Part shown: in pieces, positions 8,029 through 13,851 of the stretch
Position numbering within the stretch: the first letter of the stretch is position 1
Layout: each line of letters begins with the position of its first letter
From: a virus
Strand: one strand, 5' to 3'
IMG/VR virus record: IMGVR_UViG_3300038421_000048
Location: 1-26,137 of that record
Length of the DNA: 26,137 nt
Notes under the pieces: model-generated
Databases searched by the model: none
What the model saw: only the letters and a program-made list of their open reading frames with translations
Told to the model about the DNA's origin: nothing
Made by a program: the position numbers and the translations under genes

Positions 8029-8919
8029 ATGAGAATAACCCTCTATCTATCGACCAATGAGCGTGAGCAGGAAATTGGTCGAGCCCTCTATGTCGGCTGC
8101 AAGCAGCACGGCGTATCAGTCAAGCTCCTGTACAGGTCGGACTTCTGGCAATCCAACCTCGACAAGCAAACAGATATCATCGGGTTTATCGGTGTCAAGT
8201 CGCGACGGTTCTTCAATGCCGCCCTCGCCGAAGGCAAGACTACCATGATCATCGACAAGGGGTACTTCGGTCGAGGGGAGTACTACCGCATCTCGGTCGG
8301 CGGCTACCAGCCACCCTACCTGCATCGGATGGACAATGACCCGAGCCGGATGGTCGGCTTGGGCGTCATGCTCCATCCGTTGTATGACGGAGGCCAGCCC
8401 GGCGATCACGTCATGTACGTGGGGAGCAGTGAGAAGTACTGCCTATTCCACGAACTTGGCAGTTGCAACGACTACGCCCGTAAGATCGTTACCGAGATCA
8501 AGAAGTATTGGCAGGGCCCGATCATCTACCGGCCGAAGCCTTCTTGGTGGGCCAAGCCGAAGCCGGGTGAGGCCCGGGATAACCTAAAGGACCTGGGAGT
8601 TTACTTTTCTGGTCCCGGTGAAGCCGCTGGAGCTTACTTTGTCAAGAAGCTACGGCAGTGCAAGGCCATCGTTACCCACGGCAGCAATGGTGCCGTCGAG
8701 GCTCTGGCCAGGGGCGTGCCCACTATCCTGACCTCGCCGGTGGGCGTGAGCCCAGTGCACCATCTGTGCAGTCATGGTATCAATGAGATTACCAATCCGT
8801 ACTGGCCGCCGGCCGAGGAGCGCATGAAAACGCTCTCTCAACTCGCATGGTGCCAGTTCAGTGTCAAGGAAATGGCCTCGGGCTTTGCCTGGGAGAACAT
8901 CAAACGGTGGCTGCCTTGA
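8029..8919 (+). CDS. GT-B-like glycosyltransferase, paralogue 2
   Basis: 296 residues from ATG 8029, with SD GAGGTAAG overlapping the previous stop. It shares with the preceding gene the blocks GPIIYRPKPSW (163-173), CKAIVTHGSNGAVEALARGVPTIL (about 211-234) and LAWCQFSVKEMASGFAWENIKRW (272-294), in the same order and spacing, so it is a diverged tandem copy. The N-terminal half (IGFIGVKSRRFFNAALAEGKTTMIIDKGYFG) differs more, as expected if the acceptor domain changed. It is presumed to transfer a sugar or sugar-like group from a nucleotide donor. The following glycosyltransferase starts within its last 13 bases. Confidence 0.7.
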   Translation: MRITLYLSTNEREQEIGRALYVGCKQHGVSVKLLYRSDFWQSNLDKQTDIIGFIGVKSRRFFNAALAEGKTTMIIDKGYFGRGEYYRISVGGYQPPYLHRMDNDPSRMVGLGVMLHPLYDGGQPGDHVMYVGSSEKYCLFHELGSCNDYARKIVTEIKKYWQGPIIYRPKPSWWAKPKPGEARDNLKDLGVYFSGPGEAAGAYFVKKLRQCKAIVTHGSNGAVEALARGVPTILTSPVGVSPVHHLCSHGINEITNPYWPPAEERMKTLSQLAWCQFSVKEMASGFAWENIKRWLP

Positions 8920-9836
8920 TCCCTATCCACGTCATTACCAGTTGCAGCCGGGCGGGTTTCGAGAAGTACGGGCGAAAGGCCATCGAAACCTTGCACCGGT
9001 TCTGGCCTCAGGATATCCCCCTGCATTTGGTCAGTGAGGACCTACTTGCCTTGTCGCCTGAGATCGGCGATCACCGCAAGGTGATCTACTACAACCTGCA
9101 TCAGTCAAGCGTGTGGGCCAACGAATTCCACGTCAAGCACAAGGACAACCCCCGTGCTCACGGGCGCGGCGCCGGCTTCAGCGTCAAGCACCAGGACCAG
9201 AAGAAGGGTTACAGCTTTAGGCACGACGCCTACAAGTTCAGCAAGAAGGTGTTTGCCATCGAGCTTGTCGCCCGCTCGATCGGATCAGGTAGGTTGATCT
9301 GGCTCGACGCCGATACGGTGACTTTCGCCGGTGTTCCCCGCGATATGTTGGAGCGCCTGCCGCCAGCCGAGTATCCGATAGCCTGCCTGGATCGCCCTGG
9401 CTATCATAGCGAGTGCGGGTTTATCGGGTATAATCTCGATCATCCCGATGCGATGCGGTTCATTACGGAGTTTGCCGCCCTGTATTGGGGCGGTCGGGTG
9501 TTCGAGCTCCAAGAATGGCATGATAGCTGGGTCTTCGACTGGCTGCGCAAGTCGCTTGGTATCCATGCCTATGGGATACCCCATCGCAATCCCAGCCACC
9601 CGTTCGTGCATAGTGAGCTAGGGCGGTACATGGATCACATGAAGGGTGCCCGCAAGGATCACGGCGTCAGCCACGATCACCCGATGTGTGTCCGTGAAGG
9701 TAAGACGATGAGGATCGTCGCTGGCCACGTGCCCGAGCCCGAGAAGGGCCGGCGCCCACCGCAGCGGGGCATGTCGTGGACCGGCTCAGGCTGGCGCCAA
9801 GCCCGGTCTAACAGGGTGAAGCCCAGGCGGCTGTAG
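8907..9836 (+). CDS. GT-A-like glycosyltransferase with DxD motif
   Basis: 309 residues from GTG 8907, with GGGAG at 8891-8895 as SD. A longer frame from 8847 would lie wholly inside the previous gene. The opening PIHVITSCSRAGFEKYGRKAI is a typical first strand of nucleotide-diphospho-sugar transferases. GRLIWLDADTVTF (128-140) carries the DxD metal/nucleotide motif (D134, D136), and later CLDRPGYHSECGFIGYNLDHPDA and LQEWHDSWVFDWL are consistent with the acceptor side. The last 60 residues are basic and Pro/Arg-rich (EKGRRPPQRGMS, ARSNRVKPRRL). It is the last gene of the rightward operon and ends 27 bases before the junction palindrome. Substrates are not readable from sequence. Confidence 0.75.
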   Translation: MAALIPIHVITSCSRAGFEKYGRKAIETLHRFWPQDIPLHLVSEDLLALSPEIGDHRKVIYYNLHQSSVWANEFHVKHKDNPRAHGRGAGFSVKHQDQKKGYSFRHDAYKFSKKVFAIELVARSIGSGRLIWLDADTVTFAGVPRDMLERLPPAEYPIACLDRPGYHSECGFIGYNLDHPDAMRFITEFAALYWGGRVFELQEWHDSWVFDWLRKSLGIHAYGIPHRNPSHPFVHSELGRYMDHMKGARKDHGVSHDHPMCVREGKTMRIVAGHVPEPEKGRRPPQRGMSWTGSGWRQARSNRVKPRRL

Positions 9837-9862
9837 TCCTCACAGATATTTTCGGGGGCCTC

Positions 9863-9884
9863 GGGGGTAGGGTACCCTACCCCC
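9863..9884. terminator. Perfect 22-nt palindrome at convergent junction
   Basis: Two 11-base arms, GGGGGTAGGGT (9863-9873) and ACCCTACCCCC (9874-9884), are exact inverse complements with no spacer. It lies 27 bases after the last + gene and 50 bases before the end of the last - gene, so it can form the same hairpin in both transcripts and would suit a bidirectional terminator. U-runs are absent on either side. A protein-binding site is the alternative. Confidence 0.5.
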
Positions 9885-9903
9885 TAACCCTACCATCAAA
9901 GCG

Positions 9904-9922
9904 AGGACGCTTATTACGTCCT
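9904..9922. terminator. Second hairpin in the convergent junction
   Basis: AGGACG (9904-9909) pairs with CGTCCT (9917-9922) across a seven-base AT-rich loop. In the leftward transcript it is followed by CGCUUUG, a weak U-tract. Together with the 22-nt palindrome it makes the 97-base gap between the converging operons a likely termination zone. Confidence 0.4.
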
Positions 9923-9933
9923 GGAATTGACCC

Positions 9934-10353
9934 TTACTGTGGGGGATTGTAGGGGACCGGCGGGTTGAACCCGACGGGCTCGGGGTGCCGGTCCAGTTGG
10001 TCCTCGGGCGTCTGAAGCACCCTCTTGTAGATCAGCGCGCACACACCGAGCCCGATCAACCAGATGAAGCTGACTTGCCCATGCTTCCATGGGTCATAGA
10101 CGCCGATCATGCTCCAGACGGTCGTCATCAGCAACGTGGTTGTGGTGAGAATAAATAGCCAGATGGCAATTGGCCACACCAGAGCATAGGCCACCTCCTC
10201 GAAGGTGCGTGGCGGTGCCCTGGTCTCACCAATGTTCAGGCGGTCCCGTTCCTGTTGCTCTTGGGCGTGCCGCATAAAGTCGGGCACGTAGCCTTGGCCT
10301 CGGCTGCCCACGTGAGGCTCTTCCCCACGGTACCGGGAGTGCTGTGCAGTCAT
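9934..10353 (-). CDS. Membrane protein with two transmembrane helices
   Basis: A 139-residue protein starting at ATG 10353 behind a strong SD (GGAGGT, five bases from the ATG) that overlaps the end of the FkbM gene. Hydrophilic N-terminal 50 residues, predicted helices at about 57-78 (ALVWPIAIWLFILTTTTLLM) and 95-109 (SFIWLIGLGVCALIY), then a proline-rich tail ending PVPYNPPQ. No family recognised. It is the last gene of the leftward operon. It might be an accessory lysis or inner-membrane protein, or act with the FkbM methyltransferase at the membrane. Both are guesses. Confidence 0.65.
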   Translation of the reverse strand: MTAQHSRYRGEEPHVGSRGQGYVPDFMRHAQEQQERDRLNIGETRAPPRTFEEVAYALVWPIAIWLFILTTTTLLMTTVWSMIGVYDPWKHGQVSFIWLIGLGVCALIYKRVLQTPEDQLDRHPEPVGFNPPVPYNPPQ

Positions 10354-10366
10354 GATAGACCTCCGC

Positions 10367-11221
10367 TCAGGGTTGATCGGTCGGGTTATTGTTATTGCTT
10401 GTTCCCTCAGCCCCCACTACCGGTGGCAGCACGAGGTCTGCCTCCGGTATCCAATTGACCAAGCCCCGTTCCCTGGGTACCAGGTGCAGGTGCTCGGGCC
10501 AAACCCAGATCATGTCGTACTGATAGCGCCAGACCTTGATCATGCCCAGTTCCATCAGCCACTTGCTCGATAGGCGGGCCTCGTCGAACTTTTCCTCTAT
10601 GAGGATAACCGGCCGGCAAGCTCGTATCGTATGCTCTCCCCCTTTGAGGGCTTGTAGTTCGTGGCCCTCAATGTCGAGCTTGATAAGGTCCAAGGTCTGC
10701 AGCTCCAATGTGTCGATTGTGCGGCATTTGACCTCGACGGGGCCATCATCCCTGATCATCCATGAGAAGCTCTTGTTGTTATTTGGCTTGCCTCCCATGC
10801 GTAGCGTACCCACGTGATCGCTGAGTGCGGAACAGTAGCGTTGGAAGCTAGCAGCGGTGTTCGGGTGAAACTTCTCGAAGTTGAGGTGCAGCCTGACATT
10901 CTCTTCGAGAGCATCGAAGGTGGTGGGTAGTGGCTCGAACGCATGTACGTGCTGGAAGTACGCGTGGAATTGCAAGGCCAGTAACCCGACGTGCGCGCCG
11001 GCGTCGATCATGAGGCAGCGGCCGGGGCAGACTGTCAGCGCCGCCATTACGGCATTGCGTTGGTAGCCGGGCACGCCCTCGAAGATCTCACCCTTGGCAA
11101 ACTCTGAGGGGTCAGTGTTGGGTATCCATACTCCGTTGACGAACTTGTATTCGAAGCCTTGGACGTTGCACCGGTACTGGCCTTTGTGCTGATAGGTAGG
11201 CAGGCCGCGAATGCCGATCAT
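10367..11221 (-). CDS. FkbM-family methyltransferase (second copy)
   Basis: 284 residues from ATG 11221. This start has SD GGGAG eight bases upstream. The open frame reaches a GTG at 11314, but that extension would run through a strong hairpin (11243-11280). Family blocks: motif I CLMIDAGAHVGLLALQFH (69-86), HAFEPLPTTFDALEENV (93-109), TIDTLELQTLDLIKLDIEGH (168-187) and CRPVILIEEK (202-211), ending with IWVWPEH. The last four blocks are close to those of the + strand FkbM gene at 4625-5335, marking paralogues of different length: this copy has an extra N-terminal region (YRCNVQGFEYKFVNGVWIP) and C-terminal tail. Likely an O-methyltransferase acting on a glycan; acceptor unknown. Confidence 0.85.
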   Translation of the reverse strand: MIGIRGLPTYQHKGQYRCNVQGFEYKFVNGVWIPNTDPSEFAKGEIFEGVPGYQRNAVMAALTVCPGRCLMIDAGAHVGLLALQFHAYFQHVHAFEPLPTTFDALEENVRLHLNFEKFHPNTAASFQRYCSALSDHVGTLRMGGKPNNNKSFSWMIRDDGPVEVKCRTIDTLELQTLDLIKLDIEGHELQALKGGEHTIRACRPVILIEEKFDEARLSSKWLMELGMIKVWRYQYDMIWVWPEHLHLVPRERGLVNWIPEADLVLPPVVGAEGTSNNNNPTDQP

Positions 11222-11242
11222 CTTTGGTGCTCCCAAAATGGT

Positions 11243-11280
11243 AAGGCCCCGCAACTGGTCCATACCGGTCGCGGGGCCTT
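11243..11280 (-). terminator. Hairpin between coiled-coil membrane gene and FkbM gene
   Basis: AAGGCCCCGC (11243-11252) pairs with GCGGGGCCTT (11271-11280), ten perfect pairs, and the 18-base loop contains a further six-pair stem closed by CCAT. In the leftward transcript it is followed by ACCAUUUUGGG, so a short U-run lies four bases after the stem. It probably terminates or attenuates the upstream transcript and makes a start above it for the methyltransferase unlikely. Confidence 0.6.
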
Positions 11281-11388
11281 CCCCCTCCAAGCTAGGTGTC
11301 CCCAGTCGTCGCACTAAGGGGCTGACAATATCCCCGCTCCAGCCTGGAAGTGATAGTCATAGCAGGTCCGCTTATGCTCGGCAAGGGC

Positions 11389-11736
11389 CTATCGTCGACC
11401 CTTATCCGTTCGATTGAGCACAGCGTCGAGTTTCAGCTTCATCTCATCGAACCGCGCCTCGAACAGATTCTTGTTGTCGCCGACCTCAGCAAGTATCTTC
11501 TTGGTCTGGTCGTTGAACTGGTTGATTTGCTTTGTCAGGTCCTCGAACACTGTGAGATCAGTGGGCGGGGCCATCTGCTCGATCATCAGTGTGAGGCGGC
11601 GAATTTCGTTCTTGGTGTGGGCAACGCTGAACACTGCACCCGTTAAGGCAACTGTCGTGGAAATCACCAAGGCGCCCAGCGCAATGTAGAACGCCTTGCG
11701 AAAGTCGGTTACTCCATCGTACACGGCTCGCCTCAT
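11389..11736 (-). CDS. Small membrane protein with coiled coil
   Basis: A 115-residue protein starting at ATG 11736. One hydrophobic segment lies at about 16-38 (FYIALGALVISTTVALTGAVFSV), followed by a charged, helical stretch (TKNEIRRLTLMIEQ..., EDLTKQINQFNDQTKKILAE, EARFDEMKLKLDAVLN) typical of a coiled coil. The topology (N-in, long helical C-terminus outside) resembles i-spanins and other phage envelope proteins, but a better spanin pair is present upstream. The upstream region holds a CACGGGGGC leader motif shared with two other leftward genes and, before that, the outer-membrane gene's terminator, so it may start its own transcript. Confidence 0.65.
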   Translation of the reverse strand: MRRAVYDGVTDFRKAFYIALGALVISTTVALTGAVFSVAHTKNEIRRLTLMIEQMAPPTDLTVFEDLTKQINQFNDQTKKILAEVGDNKNLFEARFDEMKLKLDAVLNRTDKGRR

Positions 11737-11743
11737 TTGGTTT

Positions 11744-11764
11744 GCCCCCGTGCCCCTAACATAC
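11744..11764 (-). promoter_or_regulatory. Leader with GTATGTTAGG and CACGGGGGC motifs
   Basis: Read leftward, GTATGTTAGG (11764-11755) is followed immediately by the block GGGCACGGGGGC (11755-11744), and the ATG comes eight bases later at 11736. The first 10-mer recurs at 12620-12611 ahead of the outer-membrane gene; the second block recurs ahead of ATG 14229 and, in shorter form, ahead of ATG 21117. It may be a shared ribosome-binding leader or part of a phage promoter. No good -35/-10 pair is evident. Confidence 0.35.
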
Positions 11765-11780
11765 CCAGTTTCTAAACATG

Positions 11781-11826
11781 AAAAAGCCCCTGGGATGACG
11801 TAGGTGCGGTCTACGTTCCCAGGGGC
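11781..11826 (-). terminator. Rho-independent terminator of the outer-membrane gene
   Basis: Read leftward, GCCCCTGGGA (11826-11817) pairs with TCCCAGGGGC (11795-11786), ten perfect pairs. Inside, ACGTAG pairs with CTACGT around a seven-base loop, leaving a two-base bulge. Five U follow at once (A-run 11781-11785 on the + strand). This is the clearest intrinsic terminator in the window, 35 bases beyond the stop of the outer-membrane gene. Confidence 0.85.
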
Positions 11827-11860
11827 CCTCAGCCCACGCCGGTAGGGACGTGGACCAAGC

Positions 11861-12561
11861 TCAGTTGAACAAGCCGGCCCCGAGCGCCACGTTGAGGCGC
11901 ACGCCGAACACGTGCTCCTGCACCCTGGCGTTGATGCTGGTGTCCGAGAAGTTGTTGAACTCGTGATCGGACATGTTCCACTCGAAGGCGACGCTGGTGT
12001 AGTTGTTCAGCTTGTGCTCCAAGCCGAGGGTGTACCGGAAGCCATCGTCGGTCGCTGACAAGCCCCCTGGGAGCCGGTCCAGTCGACCGCCAGCTTGGCC
12101 CGCTGCCACGACACGTCGCCATAGAGCATGCTGCGGCCCGAGAGTGCGAGGCCGAGGCCGCCACCGCCGTACCACTCCGGCGTGAACTTGCCGCTGGCGT
12201 GGAACGCGCCGTCGTTCATGTCGAGCGTGGGCTCAGTGCTGCCGAAGTTGTAGCCGGCGTGGACCCGAAGAACGAACGGCGTGTTGGGCAGATGGTAGTT
12301 GATGCCTGCCTTCACGTCGCCACGCCAGCCGTCGCCGGAAACTCCGTCGAAGCTGAAGCCCTCCTCGACCGACGAGAGCTTGGTGTCGGCGACACCCCAG
12401 CCGCCCATGCCGCCAAAGTAGATGCTGGTCCAGTTGATCTTCTCGACCTTGCCGGGTTCGGCGATCCTCTTCATCCACGAAGGCCCGTCGGCAAGCGCGG
12501 CGCTGGTCAGCATCGCACCGCCTACGACGGCGAGCAGGATTGCATTCCAAAGTCGTTTCAT
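11861..12561 (-). CDS. Outer-membrane beta-barrel protein, interrupted by a -1 frameshift
   Basis: Start ATG 12561 has SD GGAG nine bases upstream and opens with a signal peptide, MKRLWNAILLAVVGGAMLTS, with a likely cleavage at ALA|DGPSW. The body has alternating aromatic beta-strands (SIYFGGMGGWGVADTKLS, VLRVHAGYNFGS, WYGGGGLGLALSGRSMLYGDVSW) like small Omp25/opacity-type eight-stranded porin-like barrels. This frame goes on to a stop at 12007 without a barrel end. The -1 frame supplies it: LSATDDGFRYTLGLEHKL, YTSVAFEWNMSDHEF, and VFGVRLNVALGAGLFN as the final strand, ending at 11861. The frames join at a GGGGG run (12063-12067), giving 233 residues. The DNA is more GC-rich than its neighbours, and the gene has its own terminator: a moron-like gene. 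Sequencing error, mutation or programmed slippage are all possible. Confidence 0.75.
12063..12067 (-). other. G5 run where the outer-membrane gene changes frame
   Basis: On the coding strand the context is TCC CAG GGG GCT TGT. A slip of one base back on the G-run gives GGG GGC TTG TCA GCG and enters the frame encoding the rest of the barrel. One extra G would restore the frame equally well, so an indel in the homopolymer is the simplest explanation. Confidence 0.65.
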
Positions 12562-12610
12562 TGCTTTCTTCTCCAGTCGGTTGCGTTTGACGCAGCACAA
12601 ACCCTAGTGA

Positions 12611-12683
12611 CCTAACATACACAGGCACCGCTCACAACGCGCCCGCATTCGTTGTGCTGGCAACCTGTGGCCTTGGGGCCACA
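12611..12683 (-). promoter_or_regulatory. Intergenic region with two hairpins before the outer-membrane gene
   Basis: Just after the Rz1-like stop there are two perfect hairpins: TGTGGCC/GGCCACA (12666-12672 with 12677-12683, TTGG loop) and CACAACG/CGTTGTG (12633-12639 with 12650-12656). Neither has a U-run. The 10-mer GTATGTTAGG follows (12620-12611 leftward), identical to one at 11764-11755. The region probably separates the lysis operon from the outer-membrane gene and may hold its promoter. Confidence 0.4.
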
Positions 12684-12687
12684 GAGC

Positions 12688-13071
12688 TCATTCGGGGTTC
12701 AGAACCGAACCGGTCGGCCCCTTGGGGATAACCTTGCCCCTGCGGGTCTTCCTCGGCGCCGGCTCGGGCAGGCCCATCACCTCACGATCTCGCTTGGTTA
12801 TGGTGCGCACCAGTGCAGCATGCCTCAGCCGGCAATCCTCGTACATCTTGTCGGTGGTGAGGCTGCTCTTGATGCTGGGCGCCTTCGACATGGGCTCCCG
12901 CTTGTGCTTGTAGAGCCTGGGGCAGGGCCGCTTCATCCAGTAGGGTATCTCAGCGAGCTTTGGTTTTTCGGCCGCTACCTTGAATTCGGGTACCCCTCCG
13001 GTCGTGCCGCAGCCTGTTGAGAAGATCAACATCGTCAACAGTAAAGATAGTGTCGTCAGGGTTCGATACAC
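12688..13071 (-). CDS. o-spanin, Rz1-like outer-membrane lipoprotein
   Basis: 127 residues from GTG 13071, with SD GGAGG six bases upstream. The N-terminus is a lipoprotein signal: MYRTLTTLSLLLTMLIFSTG followed by C21 (lipobox STGC, slightly atypical at -3). The mature part is short, charged and proline-containing (PYWMKRPCPRLY, then KMYEDCRLRHAALVRTI and PEPAPRK). The DC...RH.ALV pattern and the position, starting out of frame inside the last 122 bases of the Rz-like gene, are diagnostic of Rz1. O-spanins sit in the outer membrane and bridge to the i-spanin to fuse the membranes at lysis. At about 107 mature residues it is longer than lambda Rz1. Confidence 0.85.
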   Translation of the reverse strand: MYRTLTTLSLLLTMLIFSTGCGTTGGVPEFKVAAEKPKLAEIPYWMKRPCPRLYKHKREPMSKAPSIKSSLTTDKMYEDCRLRHAALVRTITKRDREVMGLPEPAPRKTRRGKVIPKGPTGSVLNPE

Positions 13072-13522
13072 GTTTCGCCTCCTCTATCGCCTTGTCACGT
13101 GCCGCCCGTAGGTCGGCGCGCTCCTTGAAGTGCTGGGCAGTGTCGGTTACCAGCTTCGTCTCCAATTCCTTTTTGATCTTGTTAAGCCAGGCGACCTCGG
13201 TATCTACTGCGCCCTTGTAGATCTTGTGCACCTCGGTCTTCGCGGCATCGATGCGGGGTCCCTGCTTGTCGTGCTCATGGAACCCCCCGGCAAGGTACGC
13301 CACGCCGATCATGCCTGCAACATACGCCAGCCGAGGCAACTCACTCGCCGTGGCGTACAGATAGATTAGGCACCCGAGGGCGCCTAATAGGATGATGCTG
13401 TGAAGGGGAATCCAGTCGAACCACCAAGTTGTTAGCAGCCCTCCACTGGTCAGCAATCCCAACAGGGTTGGAAGCAGGAAAGGCCCTACCCACCCGAGGA
13501 CTAGCTTGATTAGCCCGCTCAT
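12950..13522 (-). CDS. i-spanin, Rz-like, with extra membrane segments
   Basis: 190 residues starting at ATG 13522, four-base overlap with the holin-like gene. The C-terminal half is a coiled coil (about 90-150, KKELETKLVTDTAQHFKERADLRAARDKAIEEAK in two stretches) ending in DDTIFTVDDVDLLNRLR, close to the 'LTP.DV.LLN' end of Rz proteins. The overlapping lipoprotein gene confirms the pair. Unusually, the N-terminal half has three hydrophobic segments (about 5-25, 37-57, 62-80) instead of one, so it could combine holin-like or anchoring function with the spanin. I-spanins sit in the inner membrane and span the periplasm once the endolysin has degraded the wall. Confidence 0.8.
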   Translation of the reverse strand: MSGLIKLVLGWVGPFLLPTLLGLLTSGGLLTTWWFDWIPLHSIILLGALGCLIYLYATASELPRLAYVAGMIGVAYLAGGFHEHDKQGPRIDAAKTEVHKIYKGAVDTEVAWLNKIKKELETKLVTDTAQHFKERADLRAARDKAIEEAKRVSNPDDTIFTVDDVDLLNRLRHDRRGTRIQGSGRKTKAR

Positions 13523-13833
13523 GTGCCCCTCGCTGCAATCTGCTTAGCGTAGGCGTCCAATGAGAACACCCAGCCGGCAAACGTGAGAATCGTGGTTGTC
13601 ATCGTGCTGTAGATGGGCCCCCACGCTGCGGCCATGGCCTGCATTACGGGTGGCTCGGGGTAGAACAACAAAAATCTGCCTGCACTCAACATGGTGAGTA
13701 GCAGCCAGATCAGGAGCAGCACGATTGCGATCTCGCGTTTGTAAGTCTTGGTTTCCCACGTGTCCTTGACGTGCCTCGCCGTGCGGCGGATAGTGCCAGC
13801 CTTCATGTCAGCCGGCGCTGTTGTTGTGGTCAT
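13519..13833 (-). CDS. Holin candidate, two transmembrane helices
   Basis: A 104-residue protein starting at ATG 13833 with SD-like GGGGGTG upstream. Charged N-terminus (IRRTARHVKDTWETKTYKRE), helix 1 at about 35-56 (IAIVLLLIWLLLTMLSAG), helix 2 at about 72-92 (GPIYSTMTTTILTFAGWVFS), short C-terminal tail. Size, two-helix topology and position between the endolysin and the spanins fit a holin, which would form the membrane lesion that times lysis. No sequence family could be named, and the adjacent membrane protein at 13852-14304 is a second candidate. Confidence 0.6.
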   Translation of the reverse strand: MTTTTAPADMKAGTIRRTARHVKDTWETKTYKREIAIVLLLIWLLLTMLSAGRFLLFYPEPPVMQAMAAAWGPIYSTMTTTILTFAGWVFSLDAYAKQIAARGT

Positions 13834-13851
13834 GACACCCCCAATGCTAGA

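Noticed and set aside
11222-11314. N-terminal extension of the second FkbM protein to GTG 11314
   Set aside because: It would pass through a strong hairpin followed by a U-run, and the ATG at 11221 has a good SD and leaves a normal family start.
12199-12615. 138-codon + strand frame across the outer-membrane gene
   Set aside because: Antisense to a region with a signal peptide and barrel pattern; no SD or conserved feature.
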